From Oscillospiraceae bacterium (GTDB lineage Bacteria; Bacillota; Clostridia; Oscillospirales; Acutalibacteraceae): a stretch of 64,000 nt of DNA. Location of the stretch: NCBI GenBank assembly GCA_015065785.1, contig SVPR01000004.1, positions 1-64,000 of the forward strand. Direction: 5' to 3'. The notes under the pieces are model-generated. The model did not search any database, was not told the DNA's origin, and saw only the letters and a list, made by a program, of their open reading frames with translations. This document shows, piece by piece, positions 18,086-26,621 of this stretch; position 1 is the stretch's first letter, and every line of letters begins with the position of its first letter. The translations under genes were made by a program, and so were the position numbers.

Positions 18086-18501
18086 ATTGAAAGTTGAAAA
18101 TTGAAAATTGAAAATTTCGGAAGTCCTGCGGACTTGATTATATTTAATTGAATAAAAACAACTAAGTTCTATCATTTGTACCAGTGGTCAGTGAGTCAGT
18201 GGTCAGGAAACAGGAAATAGGAATCAGTGAACAGAAAAAGTTCTATCATTTGGGGTTTACAAAAAACTTTAAATGATAGAACTTAACTTTTTGTTATTTA
18301 ATTATAATTGCCAACGCAGTTCCGAAATTTTTAATTTTTCATTTTTAACTTTTAATTATAATTGCGTCGCAGACCCACAATTCCGAATTACGCATTACGA
18401 ATTCCGAATTATAATTGCCGACCGCAGGTCCCACAATTTTCAATTTTCAACTTTCAATTTTCAATTATAATTACAGGCGTAGCCCTTTTATTCTGCATTT
18501 T
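18086..18501. repeat. Heptanucleotide palindromic island 3 (largest)
   Basis: About 415 bases without a gene, made almost wholly of 7-mer runs. In order: TTGAAAG/TTGAAAA units ending TTTCGG; a mini-hairpin AAGTCC-TGC-GGACTT; CAGTGGT/CAGGAAA units; the core TTCTATCATTT...AAATGATAGAA (18241-18281); TTTTTAA/TTTTTCA units; AATTCCG/AATTACG/CATTACG units; then CAATTTT/CAACTTT units complementary to the first run. Mini-hairpins (GACC-GCA-GGTC and TGCGTCGCA) punctuate the runs. It ends next to the pit stop codon. Confidence 0.85.
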
Positions 18502-19557
18502 TTAAAACATTTTCATAAACATTTTCGTCATTACAAACCCTATAAGTCCGCATCCGGGAAATGTTAAAACCCAGGTTACTGCCATTTCTTTGACTACTGA
18601 AAAGTTGATGCTTGACATTCTTCTTACTGCACCAACACCCATAATCGCAGTTGTTTTTGCGTGAGTGGTTGAAACAGGGATTCCAAAAAACGAGCTTATT
18701 AAAAGCGAAACGGACGCGGCAAGGTCTGCTGAAAAGCCCTGATATTTTTCTAATTTCACCATATCCATTCCTACAGATTTTATAATTTTTTTACCGCCGA
18801 TTGATGTGCCAAGCCCCATTACTATTGAGCAAAGAGCCATTAGCCAGACAGGCATTTTTACACTGACATATTCAGCACTCTGACCGTTAATTAAAAGAAT
18901 ACTAAGAAGAATAACGCCCATAAACTTCTGCCCATCCTGAGCGCCGTGCATAAAGCTCATTGCCGCCGCACCGCCAATCTGAGCAAATTTGAAGAAGCTC
19001 TCAGTTTTGCTTCTTCTGATATTTCTGAAAATCGTAACAACAATTCTGCAAATTATAAAACCTAAAATGAAGCCCAACAATACAGATATTAAAAGTCCAT
19101 AAATAACCTTTATCCATTCTGTACCGTTTACACCCTGAAGTCCTCCGTGTAGTGCAATTGCACCGCCTGTAAGTCCTGCAATCAACGCGTGACTTTCACT
19201 TGTAGGAATACCAAAAATCCACGCTAAAATTGCCCAGAGCACAATAGCAAAAAGCGCCGCACTCAAAGCCACTATTGCCTCGTGCGAATTTGTTCCGAAA
19301 TCGACCATTTTAGTAATTGTTTCAGCAACAGTTGCATTAACAAGGCTCATTATAAATACACCAAAAAAATTAAAAACTGCCGCCATTAAAATAGCCACTC
19401 TCGGTGAAAGACAACGAGTTACAACGCAGGTTGCAATAGCATTTGGTGCATCTGTCCAACCGTTGACAAGAATAACACCTAAGGTCAGCACTACCGCCAT
19501 TAAAAGAAGCGGATTCGCCATCATCTGTTCCCAGAAATATGTAAAAGACAAATCCAT
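18502..19557 (-). CDS. pit: Low-affinity inorganic phosphate transporter (Pit family)
   Basis: 351-aa membrane protein with about ten spans. The Pit/PiT signature appears near the N-terminus as GWTDAPNAIAT (usual form GxNDxANA) and again in the C-terminal half as PVSTTHAKTTAIMGVG, the inverted repeat of the fold. Pit proteins import metal-phosphate complexes using proton or sodium gradients. No phoU-like gene adjoins, although Pit and a PhoU-like partner are often paired. It stands alone, flanked by a repeat island downstream. Confidence 0.9.
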   Translation of the reverse strand: MDLSFTYFWEQMMANPLLLMAVVLTLGVILVNGWTDAPNAIATCVVTRCLSPRVAILMAAVFNFFGVFIMSLVNATVAETITKMVDFGTNSHEAIVALSAALFAIVLWAILAWIFGIPTSESHALIAGLTGGAIALHGGLQGVNGTEWIKVIYGLLISVLLGFILGFIICRIVVTIFRNIRRSKTESFFKFAQIGGAAAMSFMHGAQDGQKFMGVILLSILLINGQSAEYVSVKMPVWLMALCSIVMGLGTSIGGKKIIKSVGMDMVKLEKYQGFSADLAASVSLLISSFFGIPVSTTHAKTTAIMGVGAVRRMSSINFSVVKEMAVTWVLTFPGCGLIGFVMTKMFMKMF

Positions 19558-19683
19558 AGCTTCACCCCTCTCAAAACCGATTGAAAAAACTAACTTTCTA
19601 CATATAATGTTTATCAGATAAAATCAGTTTTTAGTACGGATATAGCAGGCAACTTGCATTTTTGTTTTATAAAACAAAAAATA

Positions 19684-19713
19684 AAGGCGAAGTTAAAAAA
19701 TCAACTTCGCCTT
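19684..19713 (-). terminator. Terminator of the NlpC/P60-FN3 gene
   Basis: AAGGCGAAGTT and AACTTCGCCTT form a perfect 11-bp stem. On the minus strand it lies just past the stop codon, in A/T-rich sequence. Confidence 0.8.
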
Positions 19714-19717
19714 GTTT

Positions 19718-21145
19718 TTATTTCTTTTTAACTGCATCCTTTAAAACTGCATCTACAAGCTTTTCGTTTTGTGAAACATTGCTCTTTTCACCAACTCTGT
19801 AAGTAATTGGATTACTCTGGTAATTGCTCAATGTTTTTCCATTTATAGCTCTTGCAGTATAAATGTAAGTTACATTTGCTTTTGCAGTAGTATCAACGAA
19901 AGAACTGGTTGTAGTTTCGCCTAAAGCAAGCCAATTTTTATCGCCGACACTTTTTCTGTAAACTCGATACTTCTGTGCTCCACCTACAGCTGTAAATGTA
20001 ACTTTTACGCCTTTTTCTGTATCGTTTGCCTTAAATAAAGATGGTGTTGCCAAGTACATAATGCTTACACCGCTATTGAGATAAGCACCTGCTAATGAGC
20101 CGTCATAAGCTTTTACGGTATATTTATATGTTTTACCGCTTACAACATTTTTATCAGTATAAGAAAGTGTGTTACCACCTTTAATGGTTGCTATTTTTAC
20201 CCAACTGTTTTTCTCATTTGCTCTGTAAACATAGTAACCGTCTGCATTCTGAATTTTTGACCATTTTACAGTAACAGCACCTATACTATTTGAAATAGAA
20301 AGCGTTGGTGCATTGAGAGAAACAACCGCTTTGCCGTCATAATACTGACTGTAAACATTGTTGTCAATTGCTCTTACTGTATATTGGTATTTAACACCAT
20401 TAGAAAGAGTTTTATCAGCAAATGTTGTTTTTGTAGTTGTTGTCACCTTTTTCCAACCGGTATTATCTGTTTTACGATAGAGGGCGTATTTTTCAGCACC
20501 ACTTATAGTATTCCATTTTACAACTACACCATTAGCACCATTTTTGAGATAATTTATTTCAGGAACCTTTACTGTAGTTCTTGCACCATAGCGTCTGAGA
20601 CCTTTATCTAAAACAATAGAATACATTGTCCAGTTCTCTGCACCACAGCAATAATAGGTATATGTCCTTTTCTGACCGTTATGAGCTTTGTTATGTGCAT
20701 AGTCCTGAATATAACCCTCACTATTGGCACCATTGCAAACAACAACATGGGTATATCTTTTACAATTATTGCAGAAATAAAAGATTAAGTCACCTTTACC
20801 AACCATATCTTTATTATCTGACATCTTTAAGCTACCGCTTTTACCGCCTGTTAATTTGAGTTTGTAAGAAGTACCGTGAACTCCGTTAAGAGCGTTATAT
20901 AAATCAACTACTCTTGGTTTATAAACATTGATACCGCCTGCCTGAATACATCTTGACGCAAACTCAGCACAAAGACCAATGCCATTGTTCCAGTTCTTTG
21001 CAGCATAGCTGAGAGCTGACTCCAGCTTATATGGATATTCTTTTGAATTTGTATTACTTGCAGCCGAAGCAGTTACGCTTAAAACTGAAAATGAACTTAT
21101 AGTAAAAATTAACGCGAAAATTACTGAAATTAATTTTTTTGTCAT
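19718..21145 (-). CDS. Secreted NlpC/P60-superfamily (amidase-like) protein with FN3 repeats
   Basis: 475 aa with a signal peptide (hydrophobic residues 5-24, then TASAAS). Residues about 37-185 look like an NlpC/P60-superfamily domain. GLCAEFASRCIQAGG offers a catalytic Cys59, KGDLIFY is the usual strand, and YTHVVVCNG gives the His. Three fibronectin type III-like repeats follow, starting near 196, 283 and 372, each with a KW(N/S)xI...YxxYR pattern. Likely a cell-wall peptidoglycan hydrolase or amidase held or spaced by FN3 domains. It has its own promoter, possible operator and terminator. The exact bond cut is not known. Confidence 0.72.
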   Translation of the reverse strand: MTKKLISVIFALIFTISSFSVLSVTASAASNTNSKEYPYKLESALSYAAKNWNNGIGLCAEFASRCIQAGGINVYKPRVVDLYNALNGVHGTSYKLKLTGGKSGSLKMSDNKDMVGKGDLIFYFCNNCKRYTHVVVCNGANSEGYIQDYAHNKAHNGQKRTYTYYCCGAENWTMYSIVLDKGLRRYGARTTVKVPEINYLKNGANGVVVKWNTISGAEKYALYRKTDNTGWKKVTTTTKTTFADKTLSNGVKYQYTVRAIDNNVYSQYYDGKAVVSLNAPTLSISNSIGAVTVKWSKIQNADGYYVYRANEKNSWVKIATIKGGNTLSYTDKNVVSGKTYKYTVKAYDGSLAGAYLNSGVSIMYLATPSLFKANDTEKGVKVTFTAVGGAQKYRVYRKSVGDKNWLALGETTTSSFVDTTAKANVTYIYTARAINGKTLSNYQSNPITYRVGEKSNVSQNEKLVDAVLKDAVKKK

Positions 21146-21161
21146 ATTTTCTCCTTAAAAG

Positions 21162-21175
21162 TTACAAATTTGTAA
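21162..21175. promoter_or_regulatory. Palindrome TTACAAATTTGTAA: possible operator
   Basis: A perfect 14-bp palindrome in the leader between promoter and ribosome binding site of the NlpC/P60 gene. A near copy (GTTAAAATTTGTAAC, 21258-21272) lies upstream of the promoter, so two sites bracket it. A regulator binding as a dimer is plausible, but AT-rich palindromes also occur by chance. Confidence 0.35.
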
Positions 21176-21188
21176 TAAATGTAAAGAG

Positions 21189-21217
21189 ATAATACTATAA
21201 TACAAGCCATTTGTCAA
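21189..21217 (-). promoter_or_regulatory. Promoter of the NlpC/P60-FN3 gene
   Basis: Minus-strand TTGACA, a 17-nt spacer and TATTAT, about 45 nt before the start codon. Confidence 0.75.
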
Positions 21218-21295
21218 GTTTTTCCACGATTTTTCTTGCACAGTGCTACTAAAAATAGTTAAAATTTGTAACTTTTTAGGCAAATTAACAATGCT

Positions 21296-21638
21296 CAGGA
21301 AACAGGAAACAGGAAGCAGGAAGCAGGAGTTCGCTACGCGAACATTGAAAATTGAAAATTGAAAATTTCGGGGCTACGCCGTAATTATAATAATTGGCTA
21401 TAGCGGTAAATTGACTTTTTCATTTATACTAATTACAAATATTAAGATTTTAATATAAAAATTCTATCATTTTTAGTTTATATCAAACTTCAAATGATAG
21501 AATTTCTTGTTTTTATGGATAACTATTACAATCGCCGACCGCAGGTCCCACAATTTTCAATTTTCCATTTTCCATTTTCAATTATAATTGCGTCGCAGAC
21601 CCTTAATTCTGCATTCTGCACTCTGCATTCTGCATTTC
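21296..21638. repeat. Heptanucleotide palindromic island 4
   Basis: CAGGAAA/CAGGAAG units, mini-hairpin GTTCGC-TAC-GCGAAC, three TTGAAAA units ending TTTCGG, mini-hairpin GGC-TAC-GCC, the core TTCTATCATTT...AAATGATAGAA (21461-21502), then CAATTTT/CCATTTT units complementary to the TTGAAAA run. Last come ATTCTGC/ACTCTGC units that end exactly at the glpK stop codon. Module order closely parallels island 3, including the shared segment CGCCGACCGCAGGTCCCACA. The core hairpin may serve as the glpK terminator. Confidence 0.85.
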
Positions 21639-23144
21639 TTATGCTTCTTCCCAATTCATTGAGCATTTTACTGCCTTATGCCAGCCTTTAAGCATTTTTT
21701 CACGCTTTTCGGTGTTGACATTAGGAATAAAGATTCTGTCAACCTCTCTCTCAGTTTCAATTTCTTCAAGACTTGACCAGAAGCCTACTGCAAGACCTGC
21801 CATATAGGCAGCACCGAGAGCAGTTGTTTCTACTAATTTCGGTCTGTTTACTTTAGTTCCAGCCATATCTGCCTGAATCTGAAGCATTATATTACTTACA
21901 GAAGCACCGCCGTCAACACGGATTTCTGAAATAAGAATTTCGCTGTCCTTTGACATAGCTTCAATTAAATCTGTAACCTGATAGGTAATACTTTCGAGCA
22001 CGGCTCTTGCAAAGTGTGCTCTGTTAGTACCACGGGTAAGACCTACAATGCAACCGCGGGCGTACATATCCCAATAAGGTGCGCCAAGACCTGTAAAAGC
22101 AGGTACTAAATAAATTCCGTTTGAGTCAGGTACACTTTCTGCTAAAAAGTCACATTCAGACGGCTCTGAAATCATACGAAGCTCATCACGAAGCCATTTA
22201 ATAACAGAACCTGCATTGAAAGCACTACCCTCAAGGTCATAAGTAACCTTGCCGTTAAGTCCCCAGGCAATACCCTCAATAAGCTGATTTTCAGAGTGTA
22301 TTCTCTTTTCACCTGTATTCATAAGAAGGAAGCAACCTGTACCATAGGTGTTTTTTGCCTGACCTGCGTTAAAGCAAGCCTGACCGAAAAGTGCAGATTG
22401 CTGGTCACCAATAGCACCGCCGATTGGAATTCCTGCGAGTGAAGAAAGCCCCGGTAAATTGTCTGCAATTTCGCCATAAACAGTACTTGACTCTTTAACC
22501 TCAGGGAGCATACTCATAGGAATACCTAATTTATTGCAAAGAGTTTCATCCCATTGTAATTTTTCAATATCGAAAAGCATTGTTCTTGAAGCGTTACTGT
22601 AATCGGTAACATGAACCTGTTTATTTGTAAGATTCCAGATAAGCCAGGTTTCAACTGTACCGAAGCAGAGCTTATTTTCATTCGCTAAGGTTCTTGCTTC
22701 AGGAACATTGTCTAAAATCCACTTGATTTTTGTTGCTGAGAAATAAGCATCAATTAAAAGACCTGTATGCTCTTTAACATAAGGCTCTAAGCCCATTTCC
22801 TTTAATTTTTCACATATAGGTGCAGTTCTTCTACACTGCCAGACAATAGCATTATAAACAGGCTTACCTGTATCTCTTTCCCAACAAATAGTTGTTTCAC
22901 GCTGATTTGTAATACCTACCGCAGCAATTTCTTCTGCCTTGATATTACCATTCTGTAAAGCAACCTGCAATGAGTGGAGCTGAGATTCCCAGATTTCATA
23001 AGGGTCATGCTCAACCCAGCCACTTTTCGGGTAAATCTGAGTAAATTCAAATTGTGCTTTTGAAACAATGTTACCCTTCTTGTCGAACACAATTGTTCTT
23101 GAAGAAGTTGTTCCCTGGTCAAGTGCTAAGATGTATTTTTTCAT
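21639..23144 (-). CDS. glpK: Glycerol kinase
   Basis: 501-aa FGGY-family kinase that phosphorylates glycerol to glycerol 3-phosphate with ATP. It starts [18 protein letters not shown] (ATP-binding DQGTTSSR), has [11 protein letters not shown], and the C-terminal DGGASVSN phosphate-binding loop. The length is exactly that of typical GlpK. It is the last gene of a malQ-HAD-dockerin-glpK run, 25 nt after the dockerin gene, with only a weak ribosome binding site (GGGTGAC). No glpF or glpD adjoins, so its place in a carbohydrate operon is unusual. Confidence 0.95.
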   Translation of the reverse strand: MKKYILALDQGTTSSRTIVFDKKGNIVSKAQFEFTQIYPKSGWVEHDPYEIWESQLHSLQVALQNGNIKAEEIAAVGITNQRETTICWERDTGKPVYNAIVWQCRRTAPICEKLKEMGLEPYVKEHTGLLIDAYFSATKIKWILDNVPEARTLANENKLCFGTVETWLIWNLTNKQVHVTDYSNASRTMLFDIEKLQWDETLCNKLGIPMSMLPEVKESSTVYGEIADNLPGLSSLAGIPIGGAIGDQQSALFGQACFNAGQAKNTYGTGCFLLMNTGEKRIHSENQLIEGIAWGLNGKVTYDLEGSAFNAGSVIKWLRDELRMISEPSECDFLAESVPDSNGIYLVPAFTGLGAPYWDMYARGCIVGLTRGTNRAHFARAVLESITYQVTDLIEAMSKDSEILISEIRVDGGASVSNIMLQIQADMAGTKVNRPKLVETTALGAAYMAGLAVGFWSSLEEIETEREVDRIFIPNVNTEKREKMLKGWHKAVKCSMNWEEA

Positions 23145-23169
23145 AATAAGTCACCCATATTATTGTTTT

Positions 23170-24180
23170 TTAGTCATAAATAAAGTCAATATAATCAACC
23201 TTATTCACAGTTTCATAGTTTATGCCCTCAAGTGAGTAGATACTGCTTGTAGCACTTTCAACATAAACTGATGTTTCGTAGCTTGTTGAATAGCTTATAG
23301 GGTAGCCGGTCTCTGCTTCAAACTCTGCAACTAAAACAGCATTTTTATAATGAATAATCTCTGTATCATTTGAAAGCATTGTAAGCAACGAATTAAGTAT
23401 TGATTCAGTTGCACCCAAAAGATTATCTGTATTAAATGCTCTTATGTAGCTTGAATCGTAAATATCCCATTTTTCAGTATCAGGAATTGCGATTGAGATT
23501 GTTATAACTCCACCTGCTTCAGGGTAACGGGTTGCGTCGTACTCTACCTTTGCACCATAAACATCAGCATTATTGAGCTTAGAAACATAAGACTGGCCCT
23601 CAATGCTCATTATATTAGTTGAGCTTTGGCCCGGCATTATGTAAACCTCCTGGTCAGACTCACTACCTACTGCCTGGAAAATTCTCTCTATAAAGCCTGA
23701 TGAATTACTTATCGGATTTCCTAAAAATGTGATTTTATCTGCACCGAATTCTTTCATTTCAACATCAGTTAAAACTGTGAAGCCGTATCTTTGTGATTTT
23801 ACTTTGTTTATATTAGTGTTGAAATAATTTAAAGCAGCTTCCTGTGAACCAAAAATCTTATTTTCATCTGTGTAGCCCTTGAACGCACCTGTTGGCTCAA
23901 GGTTTGTAAGACCTGCAGCGGCTCTTAAAATTTTACGGGCATCAAAAAGTGAAATAAAGCCGTCGCCATCAATGTCACAAAGTATTTTTGCTTCATTTGA
24001 AAGACTGTCCTCAATTCCTGCGGCAGCTCTTAAAACAAGCAAAGCATCATTTGCTGAAACCTCACCATCACCGTTTGCATCGCCTCTAAGAGCACTTGCG
24101 GCATTAGTTGTAACTGCCATTGCAAGCATTGACATAACAAGAGCTAATGCAAGTAACAATGCTAAAATTTTCTTTTTCAT
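23170..24180 (-). CDS. Secreted protein with N-terminal dockerin type I domain
   Basis: 336 aa with a strong signal peptide (ALLLALALVMSMLAMA). Residues about 31-94 form a dockerin: two calcium-loop/helix repeats, GDANGDGEVSANDALLVL and CDIDGDGFISLFDARKIL, each followed by RAAAG. Dockerins bind cohesins and attach proteins to scaffoldins or the cell surface. Here the dockerin is at the N-terminus of the mature protein, whereas most are C-terminal. The remaining 240 residues match no catalytic family I recognise and read as a beta-rich globular domain. The malQ and glpK neighbours suggest a carbohydrate context only. Confidence 0.75.
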   Translation of the reverse strand: MKKKILALLLALALVMSMLAMAVTTNAASALRGDANGDGEVSANDALLVLRAAAGIEDSLSNEAKILCDIDGDGFISLFDARKILRAAAGLTNLEPTGAFKGYTDENKIFGSQEAALNYFNTNINKVKSQRYGFTVLTDVEMKEFGADKITFLGNPISNSSGFIERIFQAVGSESDQEVYIMPGQSSTNIMSIEGQSYVSKLNNADVYGAKVEYDATRYPEAGGVITISIAIPDTEKWDIYDSSYIRAFNTDNLLGATESILNSLLTMLSNDTEIIHYKNAVLVAEFEAETGYPISYSTSYETSVYVESATSSIYSLEGINYETVNKVDYIDFIYD

Positions 24181-24209
24181 TTTTCTGCTTCCTCTCTTTT
24201 GGTTTTGTT

Positions 24210-24995
24210 TTATTTTATTTCCTCAAGAATATTTTTAACTGAATCAAATATATATGTTGGCTCAACATCTGAATTCTTTAAAATTTCTTCATCTGTTTCA
24301 CCAGACATAACAAGAATTGAAGTAACCCCTGCATTTACACCTGTTTTAACATCGGTGTAAATTCTGTCACCCACCATTGCGATGTTTTCATAAGGAGTAT
24401 TAGTTTCTTTTTGTAAAATATCTATCATAGTTCTGTCGGGCTTACCTAAAAAGATTGGTCTTCTTTTTACTGCATTATAGAACATATCGGCAAAACTGCC
24501 ACAATCCGGTAAATATCTGCCATTTTCAATCGGGCAAACCATATCAATGTTAGTTGCGTAATATTCTGCACCTGCATCTAAAAGGTCACATACCTTACGG
24601 ATTTTTTTATAATCCAATTCTGTGTCATAGCCTAAAAGCACCAAATCTGCATCGTCTTCAGAAATTTCTACATCATACTTTTTAAGCTCGTTTTTTAAGG
24701 ATTCTGTTCCGCAGACATAGACCTTTTTGCCCTTTTTATTATCTCTTAAAAACATTCCCGCCGCCATACCGGAAGTAAAAACATTTTCTTTTTCACAAGG
24801 GAAACCTAATTTTTTCATTTTCTCAACATAATCATTGGCATTCTTTGAAGAGTTATTAGTTAAGAAAATGTAATTTTTGCCTTGTGACAACAAGGTTTCT
24901 AAAAACTCCCTTGCACCGTCTATCGGGTCAAAACCTAAATTCACGGTGCCATCCATATCAAGTAAAAAAAGTGTAATATCCTTTAAATTGCTCAT
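24210..24995 (-). CDS. HAD-IIA phosphatase (NagD/PGP-like)
   Basis: 261-aa haloacid dehalogenase-superfamily phosphatase. Motif I FLLDMDGTVNLG provides the nucleophile Asp and acid Asp, motif II is LTNNSS, and MVGDRIYTDVKTG is the Mg2+ motif. The large cap between motifs II and III defines subclass IIA, which includes NagD, p-nitrophenyl phosphatases and glycerol-phosphate or phosphoglycolate phosphatases. It is 12 nt downstream of malQ and 30 nt before the dockerin gene. With glpK in the same operon a glycerol-phosphate link is possible but unproven. Confidence 0.9.
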   Translation of the reverse strand: MSNLKDITLFLLDMDGTVNLGFDPIDGAREFLETLLSQGKNYIFLTNNSSKNANDYVEKMKKLGFPCEKENVFTSGMAAGMFLRDNKKGKKVYVCGTESLKNELKKYDVEISEDDADLVLLGYDTELDYKKIRKVCDLLDAGAEYYATNIDMVCPIENGRYLPDCGSFADMFYNAVKRRPIFLGKPDRTMIDILQKETNTPYENIAMVGDRIYTDVKTGVNAGVTSILVMSGETDEEILKNSDVEPTYIFDSVKNILEEIK

Positions 24996-25006
24996 TATAA
25001 CTTCCT

Positions 25007-26446
25007 TTATCTGCCAAAAAGCTCGTTTAGCTCTTTGTATTCTTGCTTGTTTATATTATCAACCTGCTCCTTTGTTACTCTGTAAAGCCAGTTACCGTCT
25101 GCACGACCGGGAACATTAAGGCGAGTGTCAGAGCCGTAGCCTAATAAATCCTGAATCGGAAATATTGTAAGACCTGCATTACTTGCCATAATAGTTTTTA
25201 TTATAGCCTTACAGCCTTCCTCATTCCAGCGGTCATAAGGACACGAGCAGTATTGCATTACTTTCTTTTTCATATCCTCAGGTGTTTCCCAGAGATAGCC
25301 TAAAAGCGTGTTATTGTCATGTGTGCCTGAATAAGCAACACAATTATTTATGTAGTTATAGGGTCTGTGAGGTGTATCCCACATTGAAAGAAAACCAAAC
25401 TGGAAAACTCGCATTCCGGGGAATCCGCTATCATTCACAAGCTTAACTACATCTTCTGTAATATCGCCTAAATCTTCTGCGATTATAAGCTTATCGCCTT
25501 TGACCTCATTAAAGGCTTTAATAAGCTTCATGCCGGGGCCTTTTACCCACTTGCCGTTTTTTGCAGTTTTTTCTGTGCCCTTTACTGCCCAGAAGCTTTC
25601 AAAGCCTCTGAAATGGTCGATTCTTACGCCATCAAAAAGCTTTAAAGCAAATGAAAGTCTTTGCTTCCACCAGGTAAAGCCATCCTTTTCCATTTCGTCC
25701 CAATTATAAAGTGGATTACCCCATAATTGTCCGTCCTCTGAAAAATAATCGGGTGGCACGCCTGCGACATCAGTAAGATGGTTTTCTTCATCCATTAAGA
25801 ACATTTTTTGATTATAGCAAACATCAGCACTATCAAAAGAAACATAAATCGGAATATCGCCGATTACGCTTATGCCATTATCATTTGCATATTTTTTAAC
25901 CCTTGCCCATTGTGTAAAAAATTCATATTGAATAAAGCACCAGCCGAAATAAACTTCTTCGCTGTATTCTTTATTTTCCCACTCGGTCCACTCTTTTTCA
26001 TTGTTGGCAGTTTTAAGTGCCATAAACAAACAAAAGTCTTTTATATGAGTATTTTCTTCTATGAACTTTTTTATTTTTGTTTTTAATTCTTCATTTGCAT
26101 TTTTTGAAGCCTTAATTAAAAGCGGAACTCTTTCATTTTTTAAACGGTCAAATTCGCAATAATAAGGTGTTCCCTGCTTTGCAGAGGCTAAATCCTCCTG
26201 CGATAAAAGACCCTCCTCGAAAAGTAAATCTAAATTAACAAAGTAAGGGTTTCCGCCGAATGTAGAGTAAGATTTATAAGGTGAATTGCATTCGTCGGGA
26301 ATAACAAACGGCAACACCTGCCAATATGAAAAACCACTTGCTCTGAGAAAATCAATAAACTCATAAGCTTCTTTACCGAAGCTACCGCTTGAATATTCGC
26401 CCCAAAGCGAAGAAATGTGCATTAACACACCGCTTTTTCTTTCCAA
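25007..26446 (-). CDS. malQ: 4-alpha-glucanotransferase (amylomaltase)
   Basis: 479-aa GH77 enzyme that transfers alpha-1,4-glucan segments between maltodextrins in the cytoplasm. Seen: RKSGVLMHISSLWGEYSSGSFG at the start, GGNPYFVNLD, IGDIPIYV, VAGVPPDYFS, GVRIDHFRGF (nucleophile Asp), IAEDLG (acid/base Glu) and SGTHDNNT (third Asp). I start it at TTG 26446, with GGAGAG 9 nt upstream, rather than the track's TTG 26470, which would include the ribosome binding site. It is the first gene of the malQ-HAD-dockerin-glpK run. Confidence 0.94.
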   Translation of the reverse strand: MERKSGVLMHISSLWGEYSSGSFGKEAYEFIDFLRASGFSYWQVLPFVIPDECNSPYKSYSTFGGNPYFVNLDLLFEEGLLSQEDLASAKQGTPYYCEFDRLKNERVPLLIKASKNANEELKTKIKKFIEENTHIKDFCLFMALKTANNEKEWTEWENKEYSEEVYFGWCFIQYEFFTQWARVKKYANDNGISVIGDIPIYVSFDSADVCYNQKMFLMDEENHLTDVAGVPPDYFSEDGQLWGNPLYNWDEMEKDGFTWWKQRLSFALKLFDGVRIDHFRGFESFWAVKGTEKTAKNGKWVKGPGMKLIKAFNEVKGDKLIIAEDLGDITEDVVKLVNDSGFPGMRVFQFGFLSMWDTPHRPYNYINNCVAYSGTHDNNTLLGYLWETPEDMKKKVMQYCSCPYDRWNEEGCKAIIKTIMASNAGLTIFPIQDLLGYGSDTRLNVPGRADGNWLYRVTKEQVDNINKQEYKELNELFGR

Positions 26447-26483
26447 AGAGGAACACTCTCCAATACACAATTATACAGTATAG

Positions 26484-26513
26484 ATTATAACATAAAAATT
26501 ACTTATTTGTAAA
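26484..26513 (-). promoter_or_regulatory. Promoter of the malQ operon
   Basis: Minus-strand TTTACA, an 18-nt spacer and TATAAT, about 40 nt upstream of the malQ start. A second TATAAT 12 nt further downstream could be an alternative -10. Confidence 0.65.
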
Positions 26514-26580
26514 GAAATAATAAACTCTTTAATAACTAAAATCCCCCGACAATTTTAGGCGAAATAAACAAAAAGCAAAA

Positions 26581-26614
26581 CACTCTGACTGAATTTCAAA
26601 ATCCTGTCAGAGTG
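26581..26614 (-). terminator. Terminator of the radical SAM gene
   Basis: CACTCTGAC...GTCAGAGTG stem, followed on the minus strand by TTTTGCTTTTTG. It lies directly past the stop codon. Confidence 0.65.
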
Positions 26615-26621
26615 AGAGTTA

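Noticed and set aside
18273-18470. 65-aa ORFs at 18273-18470 and 21494-21691
   Set aside because: They are readings through heptamer islands; the FQFSTFNFQL-type peptides are translated repeats.
21296-21638. CRISPR array
   Set aside because: The repeat period is 7 bp without spacers, runs are mirrored, and no cas genes are near. The same applies to the other islands.
26581-26620. A second copy of the MITE end (CTCACTCTGA-like sequence)
   Set aside because: Only about ten bases match the element end, and they form part of a normal terminator stem for the radical SAM gene.
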